16,878 nucleotides of DNA from DASVWH01 sp036389715 (GCA_036389715.1 DASVWH010000135.1:1-16878), one strand, 5' to 3'; counted from the stretch's first letter, positions 5,414 to 13,192 are shown. Numbers and translations: made by a program. The notes: generated from the letters alone by a model not told the origin.

Positions 5414-6484
5414 ATGAAATTCCAAAAAAAGACGATTCGCGATCCGGCGGTGATGAACATAGACGGCGCGACCCTGCTCTTACCCGAAGGCTGGAAAGGC
5501 GATGGCGGGTTCGTCTGGGACCCGCAATCCTCGACACAGGCCAACCTGCTCATCCGCGTCTCAGAGCCGAACATCGGCGCGGTCTATGAATCGCTGCCCT
5601 CCCAGCAGTTTAGCTGGCTGTTAGAGCCGTCCTTCTCGTCGCTGCCGCCCGGCTCGAACTGGCTCGGCGCGACGGTCTTCCCGCCGCCCCGCGATGCTGC
5701 GGAGTGCGTGCAGGTGGCGTTCATGTCCGGCGCGCTGCAACACCTGCGCGGCGCGTACCTGGTCCAGGCCGAGGACCTGCCCGGCTATACTGCGGAACTC
5801 GGCCGCAACATCTCCCCGACGACGGTGCAAACGGCGCGGCTGCGCTACGCCTTCGACGTGGGCGGCGGCCCCTATGAAGAGGACGTGTATGTGGTGATGG
5901 CGTTCTTCCAGCAGCTCGGGCCCGTCAGCCAGTGGTGGTGCGGGGGCTCGTCCATGCGCGCTCCGGCGGGCGAGTTGGACAGGCTGAGGCCGCTGCTGTC
6001 CGTGCCGATGCTCTCGCTGCGCCGGACCTTCGACTGGTCGGCGCTGCTTGATTTCGCGCAGGTCGAATTTCAACTGAATATCAAGAAGCAGCAGGCTTTG
6101 ATGACGCCATCAAAAAAGGGACAGATTCTGGCGAACTTCCAGACGCCCGCCGGAATGTGGGCCGAGCGGCAGGACGAAATCCGCAGAAAGCACAAGCCGA
6201 CGTGGGAGATGCGCCTGCCTGCATCAGAACGCGAAAACTCCGCCCTGGCCCAAATCATCGGCGGGCTCACGTCCTACGTCAACCCCTTCGACTCGCGCCG
6301 CGTCGAATTGCCGTCCGAGTACTCCGCTTACTGGATGAGCAAGGAAGGGCACGTCGTCGGCTCTAACGATGCGGCCTTCGACCCGAGCGCGGGCAGCACG
6401 GCCGAGTGGAAGAAGATGAGCCCCTACGCGGCCGACCCGCAGCAGCAACAGCAACAACAGGATGGAAACTCTACCTGGTACTAG
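5414..6484 (+). CDS. Uncharacterised 356-residue protein with a C-terminal glutamine tract
   Basis: The ATG at 5414 is chosen over an in-frame ATG at 5396 because AAAGG lies six bases before it. There is no signal peptide, lipobox or clear membrane segment, so it is probably cytoplasmic. The N-terminal part (L-L-L-P-E-G-W-K-G-D-G-G-F-V-W-D-P) and the C-terminal part (V-E-L-P-S-E-Y-S-A-Y-W-M-S-K-E-G-H-V-V-G-S-N-D) have the look of a family of unnamed bacterial proteins that share an LPSxYxxYW...G block; this is recollection of pattern and not a database match. The central region is rich in Trp and Gln. It ends with seven consecutive Gln (6439-6459), then D-G-N-S-T-W-Y. No function is assigned. 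It is convergent with the uracil-DNA glycosylase gene. Confidence 0.65.
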   Translation: MKFQKKTIRDPAVMNIDGATLLLPEGWKGDGGFVWDPQSSTQANLLIRVSEPNIGAVYESLPSQQFSWLLEPSFSSLPPGSNWLGATVFPPPRDAAECVQVAFMSGALQHLRGAYLVQAEDLPGYTAELGRNISPTTVQTARLRYAFDVGGGPYEEDVYVVMAFFQQLGPVSQWWCGGSSMRAPAGELDRLRPLLSVPMLSLRRTFDWSALLDFAQVEFQLNIKKQQALMTPSKKGQILANFQTPAGMWAERQDEIRRKHKPTWEMRLPASERENSALAQIIGGLTSYVNPFDSRRVELPSEYSAYWMSKEGHVVGSNDAAFDPSAGSTAEWKKMSPYAADPQQQQQQQDGNSTWY

Positions 6485-6492
6485 CGCCGGAT

Positions 6493-6524
6493 TCCCGGCC
6501 TGACGCGCGCCTGTCGGGCCGGGA
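6493..6524. terminator. Inverted repeat between convergent genes
   Basis: TCCCGGCC (6493-6500) and GGCCGGGA (6517-6524) form a perfect 8-bp stem with a 16-nt loop, beginning 8 bp after the stop of the 356-residue protein and about 75 bp before the stop of the convergent glycosylase gene. No strong T-run is present on either side. It is likely a shared 3' end element. Confidence 0.45.
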
Positions 6525-6598
6525 GCCTTCGTCCGATGCTCCCGGCCCCCGGGTAATGCGGCACACCGGAAGCGCCGCGCCCCTTGACCTTCGGCTTC

Positions 6599-7189
6599 TC
6601 ACTGCTCCGCAGAGAGCAGCGCGCGCACCTTCTTCATGTCCTCCCAGACCTCGCGCTTCTTCGACGGGTCGCGCAGCAGGTATGCCGGATTGAAGGTCGG
6701 CATCAACTGCATTCCCTTGTAATCGTGAAACTCCCCGCGCAGTTGCGAGATCGGCTTTTTGGTGCGCAGCAGTGCGCGCGTCGGCGTGTTGCCGAACGAG
6801 ATGATGACCTGCGGTCGGACTACCAGCAGCTCGCGCTGAAGATAGGGCGTGAAGAAGGAGAGCACGTCGGGCGTCATCTCTTCGCCGCCCGAGATGAACT
6901 TGACGACGTTCGTCAGGTAACAATCGCTGCGCTTGAGACCGATGGCTTCGAGAATGCGTTCGAGCATCTGTCCGGCCGGTCCCATAAACGGCCTGCCCGA
7001 ATCAATGTCGGGCGCTCCGGGCGATTCGCCCACGGCCGCCACGCGCGCTCCCAGAGGCCCTTCGCCGAAGATGAAGATGCGCCCGGAAAATTGCGGCATC
7101 GCCTGCGCCCGTCGCAACAATTCCGCGTTGACTTCGTCGAGCGTCTCGTTTGATTCCGCGGGCCCTTCGTCGAAGAGAGAGGATTGCAT
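6599..7189 (-). CDS. Divergent uracil-DNA glycosylase paralogue lacking Fe-S cysteines
   Basis: 196 residues from the ATG at 7189; a longer in-frame start at 7279 would only translate the intergenic repeat. The family-4 uracil-DNA glycosylase fold is clear: motif A G-E-S-P-G-A-P-D at 54-61 then G-R-P-F-M-G-P-A-G, and motif B P-T-F-N-P-A-Y-L-L-R-D-P. The adjacent paralogue has four cysteines that would bind a 4Fe-4S cluster. None of them is kept here: the only cysteine is C90, at an unrelated position. The motif-B His is Asn167 (codon at 6689-6691), one base from the neighbour's CAT. The last 35 or so residues are almost identical to the neighbour's, pointing to duplication or gene conversion. 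Activity may be reduced, altered or lost; DNA binding could remain. Confidence 0.85.
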   Translation of the reverse strand: MQSSLFDEGPAESNETLDEVNAELLRRAQAMPQFSGRIFIFGEGPLGARVAAVGESPGAPDIDSGRPFMGPAGQMLERILEAIGLKRSDCYLTNVVKFISGGEEMTPDVLSFFTPYLQRELLVVRPQVIISFGNTPTRALLRTKKPISQLRGEFHDYKGMQLMPTFNPAYLLRDPSKKREVWEDMKKVRALLSAEQ

Positions 7190-7203
7190 AAGTTCGGTAA
7201 TCA

Positions 7204-7302
7204 GTTGAGAAAGTGATGAATGATGAGTTGAGAAAGTAATGAGTGATGAGGAGGAAGGACGCACGCTCTTAGTCATCACTCATCACTCATCACTCATTAC
7301 TT
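7204..7302. repeat. Heptamer-repeat hairpin element between the two glycosylase genes
   Basis: The 5' part has a 23-bp direct repeat beginning GTTGAGAAAGT at 7204 and 7227. It is followed by a perfect 17-bp inverted repeat (7234-7250 with 7286-7302). The right side is a run of 7-bp units of the form CATCACT (7273-7300) with more units than the left. The right end overlaps the stop codon of the upstream glycosylase gene (7301-7303). Composition is AT-rich compared with the flanking genes. It resembles in design the element at 14447-14529. Confidence 0.85.
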
Positions 7303-8287
7303 AAGCTGTGAGTTTGCCGTCCAGGTAATCGCGCACCTTCTTCATGTCCTCCCAGGTTTCGCGTTTCTTCGAGGGGTCGCGCAGCAGGTAGGCCGGATGA
7401 AAGGTCGGCATCACCTTGATGCCGTTGTAGTCCTGAAACTTGCCGCGCAGCTTCGTGATGCCCTCTTTCGTATCGAGCAGGTTCTTCATCGCGGTGTTGC
7501 CCATGACGACGATCACCTCCGGCTTGACGACGGCTATCTCGCGCAGCAGGAAGGGCTTGCAGGTGGCGGCTTCACTGAGCGTCGGTGTCCGGTTCTGCGG
7601 CGGGCGACAGCGATTGACGTTGCCGATCATCACCTGCTCGCGCCTGAGACCGATGGCCTCGATGATCTTGTTGAGCAACTGGCCCGCGCGTCCGACGAAG
7701 GGCCGCGCCTGCATGTCTTCATCAGCGCCAGGGGCCTCTCCGACGAACAACAGCCGCGCGCCCTGGTGGACTTCGCTGTTGACGATGTGCGTCCGCGTCG
7801 CGTGCAGCGGGCAGCGCACGCATTCGCCGATGTCGTTCCAGATGTCTTCGAGCGTCTCGCCGGGACGCGGCAGGCTGGCCTCGTCCCTGGGCGTCACTTC
7901 GCCGAAGAGCGTCTCCTGCGGCGGTGGCGGCTCAAGCTCCGCCGGTCTTTTAGTTGTTCGTCTGGCCATATCGCTCTGTTTGGAGTCGGGCTGTGAAGCC
8001 CCCCCTGTTTGTGCAGGCGCGGGCGGTGTCTGCGCTTGCGCTTTCGTCGTCGCGGCGGCTGCCGCCTCCGCGTTACGCCCGAGCGCGCCGGAAAGCGCGG
8101 GCGGCCGCGCTTCCTGCTCGACCTGCGGCCTCTGCGTGCTCGACGCAGGCGCTCCCGCGCCCTCCACCGTGATCGCGGATGAGTCTTCTATCCCGGCCAC
8201 GCCAAGCTCGCGTAAGTATAAAAGATACTCGCCCGTATCTTTAATCAGTTCGCGTAAATCCTGCTTCAGGTCTGAGTCCGTTCCCAT
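7301..8287 (-). CDS. Uracil-DNA glycosylase, family 4 type (Fe-S), with N-terminal extension
   Basis: 328 residues. It removes uracil from DNA to start base-excision repair. Residues 1-32 form a predicted helix (D-L-K-Q-D-L-R-E-L-I and Y-L-L-Y-L-R-E-L-G-V), residues 40-145 are an Ala/Pro/Gln-rich, probably disordered linker, and the catalytic domain occupies about 147-325. Family-4 features are complete: C156 and C159 (C-V-R-C-P-L), C227 (N-R-C-R-P-P) and C243 (A-T-C-K-P-F) as 4Fe-4S ligands; motif A G-E-A-P-G-A-D-E-D at 183-191 with R-P-F-V-G-R-A-G; and motif B H297-P-A-Y-L-L. The linker is longer than in typical 200-residue thermophile enzymes. It lies between yitT-like and the shorter paralogue, all on the minus strand. 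Confidence 0.93.
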   Translation of the reverse strand: MGTDSDLKQDLRELIKDTGEYLLYLRELGVAGIEDSSAITVEGAGAPASSTQRPQVEQEARPPALSGALGRNAEAAAAATTKAQAQTPPAPAQTGGASQPDSKQSDMARRTTKRPAELEPPPPQETLFGEVTPRDEASLPRPGETLEDIWNDIGECVRCPLHATRTHIVNSEVHQGARLLFVGEAPGADEDMQARPFVGRAGQLLNKIIEAIGLRREQVMIGNVNRCRPPQNRTPTLSEAATCKPFLLREIAVVKPEVIVVMGNTAMKNLLDTKEGITKLRGKFQDYNGIKVMPTFHPAYLLRDPSKKRETWEDMKKVRDYLDGKLTA

Positions 8288-8373
8288 AAGAGACGGCCGC
8301 CATTATCTCACGTTTCGCTCTTCCGGCGCAGCCCCGCGAGGCGACCCCGGATGCGCGCTCTGCTCGCGCTCCT

Positions 8374-9222
8374 TCAGTGCAGGGCCGTCCTTTTCATCAC
8401 GCCGCCTTCGGCGTCCGAGAGGGCGCTGGTGACGATGAACGCCTTCTCGTCCATTTCGACGGCGAGGCTCTTGACCTTGCCGATTTCCAGGCGCGTGACG
8501 ACGCAATATAAAATCTCCTGCTCCGCGCCCGTCATCCCGCCGCGCCCCTTGTAGACCGTCACGCCGCGACCCAACATGGAAATAATCGCCTCCCTGATCT
8601 CGGCGCTCTGCTCCGAGATGATGGTGATGGCCGTGTATTCCTCCAGGCCGTGAATGAGGAAGTCAATCATTTTCGACGCGGCGAAGTAGGTCAGGATGGA
8701 GTACATGGCCGATTCGACGCCGAGGAAAAAGGCTGCGGCCGAGAAGATGAAGATGTTGAGGAGCAGAATCACATCCCCGACCTTGAACAGATGGCTCCCC
8801 TTGCTGATGAGCAGGGCCGCGATCTCCGTCCCGTCCAGAACCGCGCCGCCGCGGATTGCCAGCCCAATGCCCGCACCGATGAAGACGCCCCCGAAGATTG
8901 CGGTCAGGAGCTTATCGGGCGTCACGTCCGGGTACTTGATGAAGGCCAGGCAGAGCGACAATCCCCCAATCGCCAGCGCGCTTTTGAAGGCGAACTCCCT
9001 GCCGATATGGCGATAGCCGATAACGATAAACGGAAGATTGATGAGCAGAATCAGAATGGACAAAGGCAGGCCCGTGACCTCCGAGAGCAGCATCGAGATG
9101 CCCGTCACGCCGCCGTCAATGAAACGGCTCGACAGCAGGAATCCCTTCAGCCCCAGCCCCGCCGACAGTATGCCCAGAATTATCAGGGCCGTCCTGACCA
9201 GGCCCCGGATGAACCTTTTCAT
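8374..9222 (-). CDS. YitT-family integral membrane protein (DUF161/DUF2179)
   Basis: 282 residues. Five or so hydrophobic segments lie near 11-31, 51-70, 80-96, 105-123 and 150-168. The family's glycine-rich loops are present: F-I-D-G-G-V-T-G-I-S-M-L near 35-45 and I-R-G-G-A-V-L-D-G-T-E-I-A-A near 123-136. A soluble C-terminal DUF2179 domain follows at about 197-272, with the characteristic G-R-G-V-T-V-Y-K-G-R-G-G-M-T-G block at 218-232. The family's function is unproven, though transport or ligand-sensing roles have been suggested. It is co-directional with coaBC (134 bp upstream) and the glycosylase gene (86 bp downstream). No clear Shine-Dalgarno precedes the ATG at 9222. Confidence 0.92.
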   Translation of the reverse strand: MKRFIRGLVRTALIILGILSAGLGLKGFLLSSRFIDGGVTGISMLLSEVTGLPLSILILLINLPFIVIGYRHIGREFAFKSALAIGGLSLCLAFIKYPDVTPDKLLTAIFGGVFIGAGIGLAIRGGAVLDGTEIAALLISKGSHLFKVGDVILLLNIFIFSAAAFFLGVESAMYSILTYFAASKMIDFLIHGLEEYTAITIISEQSAEIREAIISMLGRGVTVYKGRGGMTGAEQEILYCVVTRLEIGKVKSLAVEMDEKAFIVTSALSDAEGGVMKRTALH

Positions 9223-9356
9223 TCGTCAAGAATAGTCGGGCCGCCGTCAACTATCAATGCCGGTTGATGCCCCGCTTCCGTCATCGAAGGTGCTGATGTT
9301 TTGAAGGGTGCTGTCGTGAGAATTGCCGGGCGGCGGCGCTTTAACGAGGCCGCGCT

Positions 9357-10631
9357 TTAATGCGGTCCTGTTGCGGCGCGGCGCAGGCGCGCGACTTCGT
9401 CCAGGATGCGATGCGCGGCTGCGAGCTTCGAGACCAGAGGCAGCTCGATGGGGTCCGGGGCGTCGCGCGTGATGATCGAGACGATGTTCGTCTCGGCGTC
9501 GAAGCCCGCGCCCTCGCGCGTGATGTCGTTGGCGACGATGGCGTCGAGCCCCTTGCGCTCCAGCTTCGCGCGGGCGTAGCTCAAGACATCGTTGGTCTCC
9601 GCGGCAAAGCCGACGACGAGCAGCCCGTTGCGGCGCTTGGACGCGACCTCCGCCAGGATGTCCGGCGTCGGCTCAAGCCGCAGCGTCAGGCCCGCGGCGG
9701 ACTTCTTGAGCTTGAGCGAGGCCGGTTCAGCCGGGCGATAGTCGCTGACGGCTGCCGCCGCGATGAAGACCGACGCATCCGCAATCTCGCCCATCACAGC
9801 CGCGCGCATCTCCTCCGCCGTCGTCGTCTGCAAAAGGCGAATCCCGGCGGGTGGCCCGGCCGTTACCGGCCCGGCGACGACCGTGACCTGCGCGCCCCGC
9901 GCCCGCGCCGCTTCCGCCAGCGCGAATCCCATCCGGCCCGAAGAGCGGTTCGAGAGAAAACGCACGGGGTCAATGGCCTCACGTGTCGCGCCCGCCGTAA
10001 TCAGGACCTGCTCGCCCGCCAGGTCCTGCGGCGTTTGGCTCTCCTGCTCTCGCGGCAGGCGGCTCTCGCGCAGCAGCTCAAGCGCGGCGGCGACGATTCG
10101 TTCCGGCTCGCTCAAACGCCCCGGCCCGATTGTCCCGCAGGCCATCTCGCCCGCGTCGGGCTCGACAACGCGCACGCCGTCCTCGCGCAATCGTTGCAGG
10201 TTGCGCTGCGTCGCCGGGTGATTCCACATCGAAGTATTCATCGCCGGGGCGATGAGCACGGGCGCGGTCGAGGCCAGGTAGGTCGAGGTCAGAAAATCAT
10301 CCGCGACGCCGCAGGCCATCTTGGCGATGGTGTTGGCCGTGGCGGGAGCTATCAGGAAGAGGTCAACGGTCTGCGAGAAGGTGATGTGGGCAATCGGGTC
10401 CGGGTTGTCGGGCGCGTAGTCGTCAACGACGACGTGAGAGCCCGAGAGCGCGCGAAACGTCAACGGCGTGATGAATTCACAGGCCCGCTGCGTCATCCCG
10501 ACGCGCACGACGCAGCCCGCGCGTTGCAGCCCGCGCAGGATTTCGGCAGCCTTATACGCCGCTATCCCGCCGCAGACGCCGAGCGCCACTCGCTTGCCCG
10601 TAAATTGCTGCTCTCTCGAATCGTCCGCCAT
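9357..10631 (-). CDS. coaBC: Bifunctional phosphopantothenoylcysteine decarboxylase/phosphopantothenate-cysteine ligase
   Basis: 424 residues from the ATG at 10631, which has GAGAG about five bases upstream; a longer in-frame start at 10724 adds an unlikely basic leader. It catalyses two steps of coenzyme A synthesis: CTP-dependent ligation of cysteine to 4'-phosphopantothenate (CoaB) and FMN-dependent decarboxylation (CoaC). The CoaC domain spans about 10-190: G-G-I-A-A-Y-K at 21-27, catalytic His82 in A-H-I-T-F-S, P-A-M-N at 129-132, and Cys165 in A-C-G-T-I-G-P-G-R. The CoaB domain spans about 205-420: D-P-V-R-F-L-S-N-R-S-S-G-R-M-G at 221-235, A-A-V-S-D-Y-R-P near 293, L-K-L-K-K at 306-310, and G-F-A-A-E-T at 341-346. 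All landmark residues are intact. It is the first of four minus-strand genes. Confidence 0.97.
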   Translation of the reverse strand: MADDSREQQFTGKRVALGVCGGIAAYKAAEILRGLQRAGCVVRVGMTQRACEFITPLTFRALSGSHVVVDDYAPDNPDPIAHITFSQTVDLFLIAPATANTIAKMACGVADDFLTSTYLASTAPVLIAPAMNTSMWNHPATQRNLQRLREDGVRVVEPDAGEMACGTIGPGRLSEPERIVAAALELLRESRLPREQESQTPQDLAGEQVLITAGATREAIDPVRFLSNRSSGRMGFALAEAARARGAQVTVVAGPVTAGPPAGIRLLQTTTAEEMRAAVMGEIADASVFIAAAAVSDYRPAEPASLKLKKSAAGLTLRLEPTPDILAEVASKRRNGLLVVGFAAETNDVLSYARAKLERKGLDAIVANDITREGAGFDAETNIVSIITRDAPDPIELPLVSKLAAAHRILDEVARLRRAATGPH

Positions 10632-10916
10632 CCAGCTCTCTCTTCTCCTGCTCAACGGATGAAGGGGCACAATCATGCTGCGCTGGAGAATGTAGCACCG
10701 CGCACCGGGGCACGCAATCCGCATTTGCAGGGCCGTGGCGGAAGACTCTATGGGATGAGCGCGAAAGGCTGTGGTAAACTTTGGCAGGTTGCATCCCCCG
10801 GTAACAATCAGGCGCTTGCCATCTCAGCCTTCCGCGGCGCGGGCGAGAGTTTTTAAGCCGGAGGGCGACTGTTCTAAACGCGTAGAGACTGCATTTGATT
10901 CCGGTGTGAGACGGTG
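10632..10916. other. Divergent intergenic region between coaBC and the next plus-strand gene
   Basis: 285 bp separating coaBC (leftward) from the exported 186-residue protein (rightward). It must hold promoters for both directions, but I could not pick convincing -35/-10 pairs. No RNA gene or strong hairpin was seen. Confidence 0.5.
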
Positions 10917-11477
10917 ATGACAGGAGAGAGAAAGGTTCTACGGCTCGGGCTCTTGATTTTGGGCTGCCTGCTGGCGTGCACGGGCGTCCGGGGGCAGCAG
11001 CGCTCCGTGAGCGACGATTCCGAGTTCGGGCCGGTCGTGCGCGCCTACCTGGGCTACCTCCGCAGCGAGCAGGAAGTGGTTGACGACCGCGCCAGCCGTC
11101 ACGAAGTCAGCGCAACCTATTATCGCCGTAACTCGAACCGGATACGGGCTTTAAGGCAGATGGCCATTCGCCTGGCGCGCGAAACGCGGAACGATTACCT
11201 GCCCGAGCTGGAAGCCGCCGCTCGCGACGAGCTGGGGAATCTCTTCGAGCATCCGCCGAAGCTCGCGCAACTGCGCGCGGGCGAAGTTTACAATAATACT
11301 TTCAGATTCCTGGGCGTCGTGCGCGCGGCCGAAATCTTCTACCTCTTCGCGCGGCTGGACCCTTACGAACAGGCCGAGCTGATGGAGAAGGCGAAGGCCG
11401 CGAGCCAGGCATCGCCGCCCGCGCCCGCCGAGGGTGAAATGACGAGCCGCCCGCGAAGGGTCGCCGCCCCCAGATGA
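10917..11477 (+). CDS. Exported hypothetical protein, possible lipoprotein
   Basis: 186 residues from the ATG at 10917; a GTG immediately before it (10914) would add one residue. The N-terminus K-V-L-R-L-G-L-L-I-L-G-C-L-L-A-C-T-G is a signal peptide, and L-L-A-C fits a lipobox, although cleavage by signal peptidase I after V-R-G is also possible. The mature part is helical and charged, with R-A-Y-L-G-Y-L-R-S-E-Q-E-V-V and repeated Arg/Glu pairs, and ends in an Ala/Pro-rich basic tail. No known domain is recognised. It lies 29 bp upstream of the 116-residue protein and may form a two-gene unit with it. Confidence 0.65.
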   Translation: MTGERKVLRLGLLILGCLLACTGVRGQQRSVSDDSEFGPVVRAYLGYLRSEQEVVDDRASRHEVSATYYRRNSNRIRALRQMAIRLARETRNDYLPELEAAARDELGNLFEHPPKLAQLRAGEVYNNTFRFLGVVRAAEIFYLFARLDPYEQAELMEKAKAASQASPPAPAEGEMTSRPRRVAAPR

Positions 11478-11506
11478 GGTTCGAGGCGGGGGCCTTGAGG
11501 TCTACC

Positions 11507-11857
11507 ATGCGCCAGCCGACATTCTTCGAGAGTCGAGAGGGTGAGGGCTCGTCGGACGACGGGCAGGTGGTGCTCTACGCGCTCGGCGATTTCCAGTCGC
11601 GCGGCAAGGCCCTGGCCGGGAGAGACCTGCCGCTCGACAGGCTGCGCGGCGCGCTCAAACGGGCCGCCGAATCATACGGCGTCGAGGAATTAACAGACCA
11701 GGCGGCGGTTCGCGCCTTGAGGTCGCTCGGCGCGGACGTGCGGGAGGTTCCGCCCTTCGTCGCCAAGCACCCGTTTCGCGTCGTCGTACCCGAAGAGTTG
11801 GCCGCACGCGCCCGCGAGGACTACCGGGAACTCCTTGCCGGAAAAGGGCATGGCTAA
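11507..11857 (+). CDS. Hypothetical protein, 116 residues
   Basis: The ATG at 11507 is preferred because GAGG lies six bases upstream. An earlier in-frame ATG at 11474 overlaps the previous stop by four bases (ATGA) and would allow translational coupling, but it has no Shine-Dalgarno. The protein is cytoplasmic by composition: no signal peptide, no cysteine, and mixed alpha/beta character with V-V-L-Y-A-L-G-D-F near the start and P-F-R-V-V-V-P-E-E-L-A near the end. I do not recognise the family. Confidence 0.6.
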   Translation: MRQPTFFESREGEGSSDDGQVVLYALGDFQSRGKALAGRDLPLDRLRGALKRAAESYGVEELTDQAAVRALRSLGADVREVPPFVAKHPFRVVVPEELAARAREDYRELLAGKGHG

Positions 11858-12038
11858 ACGCCCGCCGGTCTTTCAGGCCCGAAATTCTGCGCTGTCCGGG
11901 CGGCGCAGGGCCTGGCCCTGCCGGGTTCTGTTTTCCGCCGCCAGCCCGAATCTGTTACCATTCCCCCGTTCCAAAATCATCTTGAGACTGCTTCCTGCGT
12001 CCGTCCGAGCGGGCGGGTGCGAGAGGGTTCGCACTCCA

Positions 12039-13142
12039 ATGAAAAATGATAAAAGCCGCCGCAGGTTTCTCCATCATGCGCTCAGTGGTCTGAGCGTCGC
12101 CGCGCTCGGCGCGCAGCTTTCGGGCCGGGCCCCCGCGCAAAGCAAAGCGCCGCGCTCACACAGGGCGGCCAAACGCGACGAGCCGTCCATCAGGTTTGCC
12201 ATTCACGGCGGGGCGGGCACGATTCTCAGGAGTCAAATGTCGCCCGAGCGCGAAAAGCAATACAGGGCGAAGCTGACGGAAGCCTTGATGACGGGCTACG
12301 ATATTCTCAAGCGTGGCGGGGTCGCGCTCGATGCAGTCGAAGCGGCGATCAGGCTGATGGAGGATTCGCCGCTCTTCAACGCGGGGAAGGGCGCTGTCTT
12401 CACCAACGCCGGGACCAACGAGCTGGATTCCTCCATCATGGAAGGCCGGACGCTCAAGGCGGGCGCGGTCGCCTCGCTCAAGCACATTAAAAATCCGATC
12501 AGCCTGGCCCGGCTCGTGATGGAGAAATCCCCGCACGTGATGATGGTCGGCGAAGGCGCGGAGACCTTCGCCAAACAGCAGGGAATCGAGCTGGTCCCGG
12601 AAAGCTACTTCTACGTCGAGGAGCGCTGGAAGGAGTTGGAGCGTAAAAGGGCCGCCGAGGCCGGGGCCGAGGGCAAAACGCCCAATGATAAGAAGCAGGA
12701 GAAAGCGCACGCCGATGCTTCCGAGCACGCCTATGGTACGGTCGGGGCGGTCGCGCGCGACCAGGGCGGCAACCTGGCCGCCGGAACCTCTACGGGCGGG
12801 ATGACGAACAAGAAGTGGGGCAGGGTCGGCGATTCGCCCATCATCGGGGCTGGAACTTACGCCAACAACAGGACTTGCGCCGTTTCGGCGACGGGCGACG
12901 GCGAGTACTTCATCCGCCTCTCGGTGGCCCGAGACCTGTCTGCGCTCCTGGAATATCGCGGCTGGTCGCTGAAAAAAGCGGCGGACGCCGTTATCGAGAA
13001 GGTCGGGCAACTGGGCGGCAAAGGCGGCCTCGTCGCCCTCGACAAAGACGGCCACATCAGTATGTCCTTCAATACGGACGGGATGTACAGGGGCCAGGTC
13101 AGCCGCGACGGCCAGCCGCTGGTCGAAATCTACAAGGATTAG
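12039..13142 (+). CDS. Tat-exported isoaspartyl peptidase/plant-type L-asparaginase (Ntn hydrolase)
   Basis: 367 residues from the ATG at 12039; an in-frame upstream start at 11835 would bury the signal. The N-terminus S-R-R-R-F-L-H fits the twin-arginine motif, followed by a hydrophobic region and A-P-A-Q cleavage site near 31-34. The enzyme family hydrolyses beta-aspartyl peptides and asparagine after self-cleavage. Landmarks are H-G-G-A-G at 56-60, F-N-A-G-K-G-A-V-F near 113-121, the cleavage and nucleophile site H-A-Y-G-T-V-G with Thr234, S-T-G-G at 251-254, and A-T-G-D-G-E at 284-289. A charged linker of about 30 residues precedes Thr234, as in cleaved members. Export suggests use on isoaspartyl peptides or cyanophycin-type dipeptides outside the cytoplasm; that use is inference. 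Confidence 0.93.
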   Translation: MKNDKSRRRFLHHALSGLSVAALGAQLSGRAPAQSKAPRSHRAAKRDEPSIRFAIHGGAGTILRSQMSPEREKQYRAKLTEALMTGYDILKRGGVALDAVEAAIRLMEDSPLFNAGKGAVFTNAGTNELDSSIMEGRTLKAGAVASLKHIKNPISLARLVMEKSPHVMMVGEGAETFAKQQGIELVPESYFYVEERWKELERKRAAEAGAEGKTPNDKKQEKAHADASEHAYGTVGAVARDQGGNLAAGTSTGGMTNKKWGRVGDSPIIGAGTYANNRTCAVSATGDGEYFIRLSVARDLSALLEYRGWSLKKAADAVIEKVGQLGGKGGLVALDKDGHISMSFNTDGMYRGQVSRDGQPLVEIYKD

Positions 13143-13155
13143 CGGCCACGGGCAG

Positions 13156-13192
13156 GGCCGCCCGGAGGCGTAAGCGCCGGGCACGGGCGGCC
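13156..13192 (+). terminator. GC-rich hairpin after the isoaspartyl peptidase gene
   Basis: GGCCGCCC (13156-13163) pairs with GGGCGGCC (13185-13192), an 8-bp perfect stem, with a small GGCG/CGCC hairpin inside. It starts 14 bp after the stop codon. There is no T-run, so the termination mode is uncertain. Confidence 0.45.

Noticed and set aside
7273..7300. Short repeated units resembling a small CRISPR array
   Set aside because: The units are contiguous 7-mers without spacers and form an inverted repeat; no cas genes are present.
7440..8432. A 330-codon plus-strand open frame opposite the uracil-DNA glycosylase gene
   Set aside because: It is antisense to a gene with complete family motifs; the peptide is Ser/Ala/Arg-rich with no domain.
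9360..10856. A 498-codon plus-strand open frame opposite coaBC
   Set aside because: It is antisense to an intact coaBC with all catalytic motifs. The peptide is Arg/Asp-rich low-complexity, typical of the complementary frame of a GC-rich gene.
12156..13184. A 342-codon minus-strand open frame opposite the isoaspartyl peptidase
   Set aside because: Shadow of a well-supported Ntn hydrolase; no ribosome site or recognisable domain.
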